From contig CM050449.1 in the NCBI GenBank assembly GCA_027563935.2, forward strand, positions 59,041,949 through 59,105,948: a DNA stretch of 64,000 nt, given 5' to 3'. The stretch comes from Costus lasius. Lineage: Eukaryota > Streptophyta > Magnoliopsida > Zingiberales > Costaceae. Positions 11,101 through 21,138 of the stretch are shown piece after piece (within the stretch, counting starts at the first letter, position 1; each line of letters starts with the position of its first letter). Position numbers and translations under genes: made by a program. The notes beneath the pieces were generated by a model, which searched no databases, was not told the DNA's origin, and saw nothing but the letters and a program-made list of their open reading frames with translations.

Positions 11101-12026
11101 TTGAGTTCCTGTACATTTGAACAAATGTGAACTCCACATGCAGTGTCCAACACCCATGAAATAGAAGAAGATGAAACCATGACTTCCGTCACGTATATAC
11201 CTGAGCCAGAAGCGATGCTTCCCCTCTTATCTCCTTGGAGCGCTTTACAGTCCTTTTTCCAGTGACCCAGCTGGCCACAGTGGAAACACCTGTTGTCCTT
11301 CGACCGCTTCACCTTCTGTTTCAGTGCCTTACTGTAGTTCTTGACAGGGGCCTTGCCCTTCTTCCCCTTCTTCTTGTTCCTAGAAGGAACCATTAAGACA
11401 GAGGTTGAAGGCTTTCCCTTCAGAGTTTCCTGAGTGGTCAAGAGCATATTCAGCAGCTCTGCCGGCGTACAATCGATTTTGTTCATATTAAAGTTAATGA
11501 TGAACGCATCGAAAGAAGGCGGAAGAGACTGCAGAATAATATCTACAGCAAGCTCCTGGTTGATGGTATGCCCCAGTTTCTCTAGAGCCTCCTTGTGCCC
11601 AATCATCTTGAGCACATGAGCTCCCACTGGGCTCCCCTCAGCCAGTTTGCTCTGAAAGAAGAGCTTCGTCAGATTATAGCGTTCTGTCCTCGCCTGTGCA
11701 GCATACAGCATCTTGAGGTTCGCTATAATCTCTATAGCCGACATATCCTCATGCTGACGCTGCAGCGGTGGCGTCATAGACGCTAGCATCAGGCAAGCGA
11801 CATCAATGCTATCATTGACGTGCTTTTCATAGGCATCCCGAACCGCCCTTGCGGCGTTCGGAGCGGGCTGCGGCGGTATTGCCGTCTCGAGGACATACAG
11901 TTTCCTCTCTGCCTTAAGAACGATCTTAAGGTGTCCGAACCAGTCAGAGAAGTTTGGCCCAGCAAACTTCTCCCTTTCCAGTAGGGATCGCACATTGAAG
12001 CTCATGGTGTTCGTTGCTGCAGGCAT
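8121..12026 (-). CDS. Gag-Pol polyprotein of copia element A (intact)
   Basis: 1301-residue single ORF carrying all functions for copia transposition. Order: Gag (UBN2-type, ~10-215), a basic linker, CX2CX4HX4C zinc knuckle (~247-260), aspartic protease with WVLDTACGVH (Asp ~294), GAG-pre-integrase HHCC zinc region (~428-475), DD35E integrase (Asp ~489, Asp ~552, Glu ~588), reverse transcriptase with YVDD (~975-978) and RNase H (Asp ~1148). Integrase-before-RT order defines Ty1/copia. The start MPAATNTM differs from its sisters because ATT/ATA is ATG here, immediately after the putative splice acceptor. Near the integrase glutamate it reads NGVFERRNR where the sisters have NGVSERRNR, a substitution that could weaken integrase. 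Confidence 0.95.
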   Translation of the reverse strand: MPAATNTMSFNVRSLLEREKFAGPNFSDWFGHLKIVLKAERKLYVLETAIPPQPAPNAARAVRDAYEKHVNDSIDVACLMLASMTPPLQRQHEDMSAIEIIANLKMLYAAQARTERYNLTKLFFQSKLAEGSPVGAHVLKMIGHKEALEKLGHTINQELAVDIILQSLPPSFDAFIINFNMNKIDCTPAELLNMLLTTQETLKGKPSTSVLMVPSRNKKKGKKGKAPVKNYSKALKQKVKRSKDNRCFHCGQLGHWKKDCKALQGDKRGSIASGSGIYVTEVMVSSSSISWVLDTACGVHICSNVQELKRRRQVGQHEVDLRVGNGARVAAVAVGDYFISLPSGIVLELNNCYFVPSITKNIISIPALVRKGFAFECKISKCVLTYDNIVYATGSINNGLFMLDMEHSIQNIDNKKAKYADHSTLLWHSRLGHINKKRIKRLHDHGLLGSFSCEEIDTCKACLMGKMTKSPFPNKGQRASGLLDLIHSDVCGPFSKHARGGYQYFITFTDDFSRYGYVFLMRHKSESFDKFKEFKNEVQNQLGRNIKALRSDRGGEYLSHAFTDYLKECGIISQLTPPGTPQWNGVFERRNRTLLDMVRSMMSQATLPYSFWGFALETAAKVLNRVPSKAVSKTPYELWYGKQPSLTFIRIWGCEAYVKKLASGKLESRSERCIFVGYPKETKGYYFYDPKENKVFVARTAIFLEKEFLLQEASGREIKLDENPEEGQSVQAQLDEPEPVDQVIEQPEAQISREPRRSGRIRRQPERYDGVYIVENDEPLTYADAVSGPESARWLDAMRAEMDSMSDNQVWDLVDPPPGVIPIGCKWIFKKKIDMDGNVVTYKGRLVAKGFKQIYGIDYDETFSPVAMFKSIQILFAIAAYYDYEIWQMDVKTAFLNGNLDEDVYMTQPEGFTNPSDRHKICKLKKSIYGLKQASRSWNIRFDESISKFGFIKNEDDPCVYKRFSGSVITFLILYVDDILIIGNDIPELHAVKAWLGKCFQMKDLGEAAYVLGVKIYRDRSKRLLGLCQSTYIDKVLERFHLENSKRGYLPVRHGLNLSKSQCPQTQTEKDEMDNMPYASAIGSIMYAMLCTRPDVTYGLSVTSRFQSNPGLAHWIAVKNILKYLRRTKDMFLIYGGQEELSIEGYTDASFQSDQDDFRSQSGYVFSLNGGAVVWKSFKQSTVADSTTEAEYVAASEASKEAVWIRKFVRELGVVPSSADPLVIFCDNTGAIAQAKEPRSHQKSKHIQRRFHLIREIIDRGEIKICKVHTDDNLADPLTKPLAQQKHEKHCNNMGLRFLNH

Positions 12027-12304
12027 CTACAACAATGCAAGAACAGCAAGGTCAGTATCAATGTTTAGAATCAATCCAGGACTTAAGAAAGATTCTTTTC
12101 TCACTATTTTGTCTGACTGAAAAATCCAGTAAACAGTCCGAAAGAGTAACACTCTTTTAGTGAGATGGAATCCAGATTTCATACTTGGTCTCCGCGTCCC
12201 GCTCAGGCGAGATAAGATGCACAGAGAGGACAAGCACTAATTCTGGTAGGCTGTCCCAGCCAATCGCCAACCCGTGCGATTCCCCTTCATCTGGGCAATC
12301 CAGC

Positions 12305-12548
12305 AGACTGTGCCAACTGAGTTGGTACAACACAGTCTCTGATCCCACAGATGGCTGCCTCCATGTGCTACCATATGCGCCACATATGTAGCCTACATGG
12401 TCAAGCTAACCTGACTTACTCCCTGGACCACCACGTGCTATGCTGAGCAACGAGAAGGGATAAATCCCTACTCTGTAACACGCAGGTGAAATCCAGCACC
12501 GTCTGAAGATAGATGGACGTGCCCACTGAGTGGGTACAACACGGCTCC
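12305..12548 (-). other. Three-hairpin leader domain of element A
   Basis: Sense order: hairpin 1 with palindromic tip CCCACTCAGTGGG (12522-12534), central hairpin with CCATGT/ACATGG arms (12361-12400), and hairpin 2 with tip CCAACTCAGTTGG (12313-12325) on an 8-bp AGACTGTG/CACAGTCT base. It lies wholly inside the candidate intron. Confidence 0.6.
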
Positions 12549-13764
12549 AACGATAGTCAGAACGGTGAGGTTTCGCGTCAGAAGGCTTTCGAGCTTGATA
12601 TGTTAGCGTTGGATTTTAACGGTCTTTTATCTTCTTCACTATCATGCAATTCCTATGGTGATAGCAGAAGATAAATAAATCATGCTGTTCTACTTATATA
12701 AGCAATAAAAGAAAGCATGCATCTTATGTGGTAAAAGCCCATGAACCCTAGTAAGACCTTAATTTTACTTAAGTCTTCACTTGAGCTCTTTTGCATCTCA
12801 TCTGGTCCAACCCAGGGCCCTAGCGCCAAGAGCACCTCAGGTGCGCCACCAGCTGAATGCCCCTCTGGGATGTGTGCCTTTGCTCTTGTCTAATCAAATA
12901 CATTTGATCTATCTAGACAAGTTAGACTCACAGGTCTATTATACAATAAATTAACTAAAAAAGTGATTCACTGATCACAATAAAATTAATTTACAGGTGT
13001 AACCAGGCACGCAGGCCCCAGCACAGCACACATTTAACATGGGCAGCCCACATAAGACTAAATAAACAAACATATGCATCATTCAACATGTGATCCAATT
13101 AAAAGAAAATAAAAATTTTGAAAACCCCATTGGCATCCATTTTTAATTTTCTTATGTGCCCTACAACCTTACAATGGTCCATTGATAGGGATCCACTCAT
13201 CCATCTAGTCAGATCCTTTGCCCTTGCATGCACCGAGTCCTAACTGACTCGAGTTGACCTAATGGTCAACCATGCATGCGCCAAGGGCTGAACCACCTTC
13301 AAGAGTTTTGGCAAGCGGGTGTGACCCCGGGCCTAACTCAGGAGTGTTCATTGGTTGTCTCAACCAGACCTTGCTACACGCCTTTGATGCAGTCAACCTA
13401 TAGCCACCTTGTGCTTGCGCACAGGTGCTATCTGGTCAACCCATCTAGGCTGTCAGATGGTCTGATCAGACTTTGGATCTAACATAGAGGTGACTTCAAC
13501 CCCATCAACCCATCTAAGGGTTTATAGTAGGCGCCACTTAGATCTAGTGAGGCGCGCAAGTGATAAAGTTTGTTAAGAAATACAACAACTACCAACATGC
13601 GCCACCATTCTTCACACATGCGCAAAGGAGTACAAAAATTACATCATGTATTTTCATCACTACTTAACATGTAGATGCGCAAGTGCTTCCTACTAGATCT
13701 ATTTATCAAACACAAACAAGGATCACAATATGCGCAAGCAATCATATGATACTACATGAATCCT

Positions 13765-13776
13765 GCTCTGATACCA
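13765..13776 (-). other. Primer-binding site of element A
   Basis: Minus strand TGGTATCAGAGC, three bases from the LTR end. Confidence 0.9.
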
Positions 13777-13779
13777 TTT

Positions 13780-15482
13780 TGAAAGTCCCCTTCAAGGGGG
13801 AGCGGAAACAAGATGAAGCCCTAAATAAGGGGGTGGGGGCGCATGTAGATGTTTTTAGGGGATTCATCATCAAGATCGCATGTAGACATATGATTAACTT
13901 ATATGAACGAAAAAGAGATCACAAGGTGTCATACCAATGCCATTAGAGTGGATGTCGGTTTGGAAGCAAAAGACCAAACGAGATCTTCTCCACAAGCGAC
14001 GCACACAAAGTGATGTTGCTTACCCCTTGTGAACCTTGTGCTAGCAAGCTTCTTCAAGGGTCTTTGCCGTATGAGAAAAGGGGAAGAACTTCTTGCTTGG
14101 CGAGAGAGTTTTCTTCTCTTCACCTTGTCGTCAATTCACCACGACACCCAAGAGAGTTTCGCTCGAGGTGAGTGTGTAACCTTCCACACTAATGTGGAGG
14201 CGTTACATGCATTCAATCTTTGAAACCGATTTCCCAAAAAGGTAAGTATTCAAAGCCTCATGCGTTCACACCAAGTGAACCATCGAATCTCCTCTTTGAA
14301 CCAAGTGTTGAACCGGTTCTTTGATTTGGTTCAATCGAATTTTGTTCAATCACCAAATCAAACCAAGCCAAGCTACGATCTAGACCTTCTATGAACCAAA
14401 TGGCTCATGATCTAACCATTCATCTTCCGATGCTCTAGATCTCACGATCCAGCATGCAATCTCTCGATCGAAGCTTACCGATCTCAAGCCCTAATCAATC
14501 AAACATGATCAGTCCAGATCTCACTTACAATCAGAGACTAAAGCCCTTTAAACTGAACCCAAATAATTCAGTCCACACGATCTGACTTAAGTAAGCCATA
14601 TCACCATATTGTGCGACCCTGAGGGTTTCCTTTATATGTCGGTAACGATAACTTTCGTTATCACGATCAGTGAGGGGTATCTAGCAACACATCACTGTCT
14701 CCCGATTTAAAGGAAAGAGTCTTCCAAGACTTCACCCAAACCACAGCACAAGTGTGAACCCACTTCACAAGGCATACATGTTTCCTTTGCCACTGGATGT
14801 TCTTATTGGACAAGCATGTCAAGCTTGTAACTCCAATATGATGAGCATGATTAGATCAGATGAACATAGTCATCTGGGTATGGCCATACACTTTCTCAAT
14901 CATCTCATATAGGGGGGCCCTTTAGAACATCACACTCCTTAAACAAGGAGACGGCAATCCTTTGTCTATCACTAGTGCCCTAACCTGATTCAAGCTCACC
15001 ATCCAAGATAGTCTATAATCATTATGTTTCAAATGATATTGAACTACCTCAAGACAATGACAATCATCATTTAGAAACACAAGTGATCTCAAGTCAGAGG
15101 ACATGTGCCACTTGCTGCTTACAAGGATCATTCACATTGTGACAAGCAATTGAATATCCTAGTAGGGTCTGTCCAGTACATCCAATGTACCCATGAGTCT
15201 ACATCTTATTCCATGCTCGAAGCATCCTATAAGATTAGAACACATATTAGTCTTAACCATATCAAGGCTGTCTCAAGTTCACCAAGATATCTCGACTAAG
15301 GACATATTGACTGTCAGCCTAGTTGAACAGCTTTGAGACATTATTCAGAAGTACACTTATTACAGTAGACAAGGTAACAAACTGAATAACAACCATGCCT
15401 TTTATAAACACAAGAGTTTATTACATGATACTTATACAATCCCAAAGGCCTCAAACATTAGCCTTAAGGGCATACCCCAACA
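13780..15482 (-). repeat. 5' LTR of element A
   Basis: 1703-bp LTR, near-identical to 6398-8100. TSD CATGT follows at 15483-15487. Donor at 13935/13934. Confidence 0.95.
14647..14662 (-). other. GNRA-type hairpin in A 5' LTR
   Basis: Sense GATAAC-GAAA-GTTATC, fully paired stem. Confidence 0.6.
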
Positions 15483-15487
15483 CATGT

Positions 15488-15609
15488 GTGAGAACCCTAC
15501 ATTTTTGTTTTATAGAACTATTAGGCCTATGTATAAGAGTCCTATAGTGTTCCCTAATAGTTATTAATTCTGTTCTAGCTATAACTTCCCTTTGTGTAAA
15601 GTGACGCAT
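15488..15609 (-). pseudogene. Element M ORF, 5' part
   Basis: Begins at ATG 15609-15607 (MRHFTQREV..) and reads open to the insertion point, then continues in frame at 6367. An in-frame TAA lies four codons upstream, so this ATG is the first available start. The first ~40 residues have no family match I recognise. Confidence 0.65.
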
Positions 15610-17134
15610 GATAAAAGTTTAGGGTGCAACTAGGGTGTAAGCAATTTTTTTTTTTTTTTTTTTGCATATAAACTACAACTAGCAAATAACTTAAAAATGC
15701 AAACTAAATGAAAGAGACAAACATGAAAGCATGTATATGGCAGTAATCAAGAGTCTATTTTAACAAAATGCAGCACATGTAGGTATTGAAAATAAATCTA
15801 GTTGTTGGCTGCAATTTGTTACAACTTAAGTGCAGCAAGAAGAAAGAAATCCATATTTCAATTAAGTGCAGAATCGAAAATGGATGGTTAGAACTTGTGC
15901 TAACGGAAGATGCAGAATTGTGCAGAAAATTTGGATGCAACTTGGATAGTACGTGCAGACTTTCAGCTTCAAGCAGAGGAGCATTCCAGCCAAGGTGCTG
16001 AACCAGGGCAAATGGACCATGCAGGATTGAAGAACTCGGGAATCCAACCTATTGACCCAGATGGGATCCGAATCCTTCCTGCAGAATTTACTCAATAGGA
16101 AACACAGATGGTAAGCCACAGTGAACAGATTTTCCAGATGCGTTAAGCTGAGATGTTTTAGGTATCAATTGTGCAGACTTTTCTTAAAACAGGATTTTGA
16201 AACTTGCAAACCACACAGGATAATGTGCAGCAATAGGTTCCAGCAACAATAAAGTTATCAGGGCTGATAGAAAAATAAAAGTGCAGTAGATTCCCTATAT
16301 GGATGCAGTGATGTGCACGAGTGTTGCTGCTAATGTAAGTTATTATGCCGGTATATAAGTGATCAGTCGAGTATTCACGTGCAGTAATGTTCAGCAGTAA
16401 ATATTCAAATCCAGCTTATAAATTCCAGGTTTAGAACAACAAGACACAGCTCAATGTAAAGCAGGCAGACAAACACAGCACAGAATCGGCAGATTTCAAG
16501 AACTGGAGAATGGTAAGCAACAGTGCTTATCATCCTAAATCAGATTTTGCAATTTAGCAATAAGGAACAAAGATCTATTGATTCTTGTGATAAACCTGAA
16601 TTAGAATTGTTCTTAGGACTTATGACACCTAATCAGATTAAGGGTCACAAGCTATGCGTCAGAGGTTTTATCAGAACCAAGAAGTCAAGGTGCAGAATTC
16701 AGCATGCAGGAAATAAAATCTGAGAACCAAAACTCAACACTTAAAGGTTCTAAGTAGATTAAACATTGATACTAGCTGCAAATTCAAAAGTCATTCAACA
16801 ATATCCAGAATTTTGAATCAACTCAGATATCTTAGTTGTGCAGAAAGGCTGATCAAAACTTGCGAGAAGATGTAGTAGTGTGCAGAATTGATTAGAACTT
16901 TGCAAAAATTCAAATGCAGTTTTCTTTGGCAAATTGTTCAATGCAAGCAATTTTTTTTTTCTTTTTAATCAATAAAGAACAAACAACTTACTAAGATGCA
17001 AAAGCAGTAAACAACTAAACATGAAAGCAAAAACTAAGAATGTTTTTTTTTTTTTTTTTTATTAAAACAAAGAGCAAACCAGGGATCGGTGTGGCCAGAC
17101 AAGAGTTGGCCACTTGCTCGCTCTGATACCAAAC
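15610..17134 (-). other. Leader of element M
   Basis: 1.5 kb between primer-binding site and ORF. It is AT-rich with T-runs (~15643-15663, ~17043-17060) and an unusual density of TGCAG words across ~15830-16920. Short ORFs on both strands look accidental. No gag is recognisable. Confidence 0.7.
17120..17131 (-). other. Primer-binding site of element M
   Basis: Minus strand TGGTATCAGAGC, three bases after the LTR end CCCTACATCA. It fixes which M LTR is the 5' one. Confidence 0.88.
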
Positions 17135-17669
17135 TGATGTAGGGTGGAGACACGAAATATGATACTAACTAAAGTCTGATTATTATTTTTTTTCATTTTT
17201 AATTTTTAGAAACAACATATTCATGAAGCAGCCAGAATTCTAGGATTGCATACAAGTATTATTTAAGAAAAGTAACTATAGGTTGCATTAGGATCAAATG
17301 AACCAAAATTCAAATAGATTAGACCCGCTTGTAGGCGAAGACTTGCAGAAGTTTAGGCCTGTCCGAGAGTGTCAGAAACCTGCAAAGAAAAGCTTAATTA
17401 GATTAATATTGCGAAGAGAAATAGGCTGCAGGAAACATAGAGATTTGGAAACAGGCTAGCATGCGCCGTTCAACGACGGCGGGGCTTGGATCATTCATGA
17501 GCGGTATTGGAGGCAAAGGGATGACGAGATGGTCTTGTCGGCGTCGGAGCTCGGCGAGGGGTTGTGGAGCGACGCAGCAAAATCGTGCCGCGGGTGGCTG
17601 GCGAGTCCGGGAACAAGGGATCTGGGTTCCTTGAATTCGTTCTTCGTCTGGTAGAGAGGAGGCGATGCG
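17135..17669 (-). repeat. 5' LTR of element M, part 1
   Basis: Matches 2955-3488. Interrupted by B after ATGCG (17665-17669) and continuing at 26692. Confidence 0.94.
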
Positions 17670-19315
17670 TGTTGGGGTATGCCCTTAAGGCTAATGTTTG
17701 AGGCCTGTGGGAATGTATCTGTATCATGTAATAAACTGTTATGTTTATAAAGGCATGGTTATTATTCGGTTGTTTACATTGTCTGCTGCAATATATGTTC
17801 TTCTGAATAATGTCTCAAAGCTGTTCAGCTGGGCTGACATGCTATTATGTCCTTAGTCGATGTATCTTGGTGAACATGAGACAGCCTTGATATGGTTAAG
17901 ACTAATATGTGTTCTAATCTTATAGGATGCTTCGAGCATGGAATAAGATGTAGACTCATGGGTACATTGGATGTACTGGACAGACCCTACTAGGATGTTC
18001 AATTGTTTGTCACAATGTGAATGTTCCTTGATTAAGACAAGTGGCACATTTCCTCTGACTTGAGATCACTTGTGTTTTCTAAATGATGATTGTCATTGTT
18101 TTGAGATGGTTCAATATCATTTGAAACATAATGATTATAGACTATCTTGGATGGTGAGCTTGAGTCAGGTTAGAGCACTAGTGATAGACATAGGATTGCC
18201 GTCTCCTTGTTGAAGGAGTGTGATGTTCTAAAGGGGCCCCCTGGATGAGATGATTGAGAAAGTGTATGGCCATACCCAGGTGACAGTGTTCATCTGTTCT
18301 AATCATGCTCATCATATTGGAGTTACGAGCTTGACAGGCTTGTCCAATAAGAACATCCAGTGGTAAAGGAAATATGCATGCCTTGTGAATTGATTCACAC
18401 TTGTGCTGTTTTTGGGTGTAGTCTTGGAAGACTCTTTCCTTGATATCGGGAGACAGTGATGTGTTGCTAGATACCCCTCACTGATCGTGATAATGTGAAT
18501 TATCGTTACCGACGTTTTAAGGAAACCCTCAGGGTCGCACAATTGATGATATGGCTTACTTAAGTCAGATCGTGTGGACTGAATTGTTCAGGTTCAGTTT
18601 AAAGGGATTTAATCTCTGATTGTAAGTGAGATCTAGTCTGATCATGTTTGATTGATTAGGGCTTGAGATCGGTAAGCTTCGATCGAGAGAATGGATGCTA
18701 GATCGGTCAGATCAGGAGCATCAAAGAGATCAACGGTTAGATCTGGAACCTTAGGGTTTTAATGTGATCTAGGCCATGTCGATTGGTTTATTTGGTTATT
18801 GAACCAAAATTAAATTGAACCAAAATGGTTCAAGACTAGGCGACAAGTTTACTTAGCGTGAACATGTTGGGCGGTGAGTGGTGCTATTTTTAGCTACCAT
18901 GACTCTCACGTTCGAATAGAGAGGGTTCTCTATTCTCGCCTCTTGAACGCATATTCCTCTCGTTCTTTTGGGTGACGGCGCCTTGGAGCTTGAGGAGAAT
19001 TCGGCAAAGAGAAAAGATCTCCTTCCCTTTCCATTTCGATCAAAGACTTCTTTGGATCTTGCTAGCACAAGAATCGCAAAGAGGAGTAGGCGACATCAAC
19101 TGTGTGCGTCACCTCTGGAGAAGATCTGCTTTGATCTTTGCTTCCTAGACGCCATCTTGAAATGGCTATGGTATGAGTTTTATCTCTTCTATGCAATCGA
19201 ATTTTTATGGTTGATCATATCACATGAAGCCGATCCATGAAACCCTAATCCGCTGCCTAAATGTTTATAATGCGCCATGCTGGGTTTCGCCCCCCTCTAG
19301 AAAGGGGTTCTTTCA
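17670..19315 (+). repeat. 5' LTR of element B
   Basis: TGTTGGGGTATG..GGTTCTTTCA, 1646 bp. It has a TTTATAAAGG motif near the start, a palindromic GTATGGCCATAC, a TATTTTTAG promoter-like motif (18885-18893) and a donor at 19170/19171. Upstream of the donor a VCVTSGED..SLLPRRH frame resembling sister LTRs is broken by TGA. Confidence 0.96.
18489..18504 (+). other. GNRA-type hairpin in B 5' LTR
   Basis: GATAAT-GTGA-ATTATC. The loop-closing pair is T-A where the other elements have C-G, a two-sided compensatory change. Confidence 0.65.
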
Positions 19316-19317
19316 AT

Positions 19318-19329
19318 TGGTATCAGAGC
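19318..19329 (+). other. Primer-binding site of element B
   Basis: TGGTATCAGAGC, two bases after the LTR end. Confidence 0.92.
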
Positions 19330-20593
19330 GTTGTTTCATGCTTGTTTATGATTGCCATGATATGTCATATGATCCATGTATGCGCAAGTTGATAGATCTA
19401 TAGGTTACATGCGATGTCTTATGCTGATAGTTGTAAGATGGCGAAAGTTATTTTCTCTTTTGCGCATGTTGTTGTTTGCGCATGTTCTTGTAAGTTTTCT
19501 TAAAACCTTGATCACATGCGCGATTCACCTAGATCTAATGCGCCTACATTAAACCCTTAGATGGGTTATTAGGGTTGAAGTCATCCCCTAGGTCGGATCC
19601 AAACAGTCTGATCAGACCATCTGACAGCCTAGATGGGTTGACCAGATAGCACCTTGGCGCATGCTAAAGGTGGCTATAGGTCGACTGCATCAAAGGCGTG
19701 TAGCGATGTCTGATTGAGACAACTTGTGAACACACCTGAGTTAGGCCCGGGGTCACGCCCGTTTGCCAGACCTCAGTGTGGTTGTTCAGCCTTGGCGCAT
19801 GCATGGTTGACCTTATGGTCGACTCAAGTCAGTTAGGACTTGGTGCATGCAAGGGCAGTGGATCTGACTAGGTTGGATGAGTGGATCCCTAGTAATGGAC
19901 CATTGTAAGGTTGTAGAGCAAATAAGGAAAAATTAAAATTGATCCCAAGGGGTTTTCGAAAATTTTAATTTTTATGGATCACATGGTTCTTGATTGATGC
20001 ATATGTTTGTTTATTTAGTCTTATGTGGGCTGCCCGTTATTAATGTGTGCTGTGCTGGGGCCTGCGTGCCTGTATTAAAAATTGTAAATTAATTATTGTG
20101 ATCTGCGTATCACTGTGTTTTAATTTATAAATGTAAGTGACCTGCGTGTCACTCTTGTCTAGATAGTTAAATTTGTAATTTAATTAGACAAGAGCACAGA
20201 GCACACTTGGCAAAGGCGCTTGCAGCAGAGGCTTGACCAGGTGGGAGGTCCAGGGTTCGACTCTGGGACCAGGCGCATATTCCCTGGTAGGCGCACCAGA
20301 GCTGCAGATGGCGCTTAGGCCCTGGTTTGGGCCAGATGGGCAGCTAAAGACCCATGAAGAGCAAATGAAGACTTAAGTTAGGTTAAGGTCTTCTAGGGCT
20401 ATGGGCTTTTACCACATAAGATTCATGCTTTCTTTTATTGCTTAATATTAGAATTGCATGATTAAATTATCTTCTGCTATCACCATAGGAATTGCATGAT
20501 AGGCAAGAAGATAATAGACCGTTAAAATCCAACGCAGAAATATCAAGCTCGTAAGCCTTCTGACGCGAAACCTCACTGTTCTGATTATCGTTG

Positions 20594-20836
20594 GAGCCGT
20601 GTTGTACCCACTCAGTGGGCACGTCCATCTATCTTCAGAGGGTGTGGGATTACACCTGTGTGTTACAGAGTAGGGATTTATCCCTTCTCGTTGCTCAGCA
20701 TAGCACATGGTGGTCCAGGGAGTAGGTCGGGTCAGCTTGACCGTGTTGGCTACATATGTGGAGCATATGGTAGCACATGGAGGCAGCCATCTGTGGGATC
20801 AGAGACTGTGTTGTACCAACTCAGTTGGCACAGTCT
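20594..20836 (+). other. Three-hairpin leader domain of element B
   Basis: Hairpin 1 tip CCCACTCAGTGGG (20607-20619), central hairpin arms CCGTGT/ACATGG with one G.U (20741-20780), hairpin 2 tip CCAACTCAGTTGG (20816-20828) on AGACTGTG/CACAGTCT. Both tips follow a GTGTTGTA motif. Confidence 0.6.
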
Positions 20837-21138
20837 GCTGGATTGCCCAGATGAAGGGGAATCGCACGGGTTGGCGATTGGCTGGGATGCCTACCAGAAA
20901 CTAGTGCTTGTACTCTCTGTGCATCTTATCTCGCCTGAGCGGGACGCGGAGACCAAGTATGAAATCTGGATCCCATCTCACTAAAAGAGTATTACTCTTT
21001 CGGGCTGTTTTGCTGGATTTTTCACGCCTGATAAAATAGTGAGAAAAAGAATCTTTCTTAAGTCCTGATCGATTCTTATACATTGATACTGACCTTGCTG
21101 TTCTTGCATTGTTGTAGATACCTGCAGCAACGAACACC

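Larger units (their letters stand above)
12027..13779 (-). other. 5' leader of element A
   Basis: 1.75-kb non-coding leader with many short upstream ORFs, none shared between sister elements in a convincing way. It carries the three-hairpin domain (12305-12548) and ends in CTGAC branch-point-like and GTTGTAG acceptor signals right before gag. Confidence 0.85.
12027..13934 (-). other. Candidate leader intron of element A
   Basis: The donor in the 5' LTR reads ATGGCATTG^GTATGA (intron starts 13934). The acceptor reads TTGTTGTAG^ATGCCTGCA (intron ends 12027). A CTGAC branch-like motif lies ~27 nt upstream with no intervening AG. Splicing keeps frame: MAL joins MPAATNTM. The frame upstream of the donor is open for ~60 codons. 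Confidence 0.55.
6368..15482 (-). mobile_element. Element A: complete family-I Ty1/copia retrotransposon
   Basis: 9115-bp element with 3' LTR 6368-8100, polypurine tract, gag-pol 12026-8121, leader 12027-13779, primer-binding site 13765-13776 and 5' LTR 13780-15482. TSD CATGT at 6363-6367 and 15483-15487. It split the ORF of element M. The LTRs differ at about five bases by eye plus a 30-bp terminal duplication. The uninterrupted polyprotein suggests recent, possibly competent, insertion. Confidence 0.95.
19171..21117 (+). other. Candidate leader intron of element B
   Basis: Donor ATGGCTATG^GTATGAG, acceptor TTGTTGTAG^ATACCTGC, branch-like CTGAC ~27 nt upstream with no AG between. Splicing joins MAM in frame to IPAATNTM, extending Gag at its N terminus and removing the primer-binding site, the leader uORFs and the hairpin domain. 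Confidence 0.6.
19316..21138 (+). other. 5' leader of element B
   Basis: 1.82-kb non-coding leader, homologous to the other family-I leaders. Short ORFs such as 20658-20984 overlap the hairpin domain and are not clearly conserved as protein. Confidence 0.85.

Noticed and set aside
20598..20836. CRISPR-like or riboswitch interpretation of the repeated leader hairpins
   Set aside because: Only two related units ~200 nt apart, in a plant retrotransposon leader; no repeat-spacer array and no ligand-binding family I recognise.
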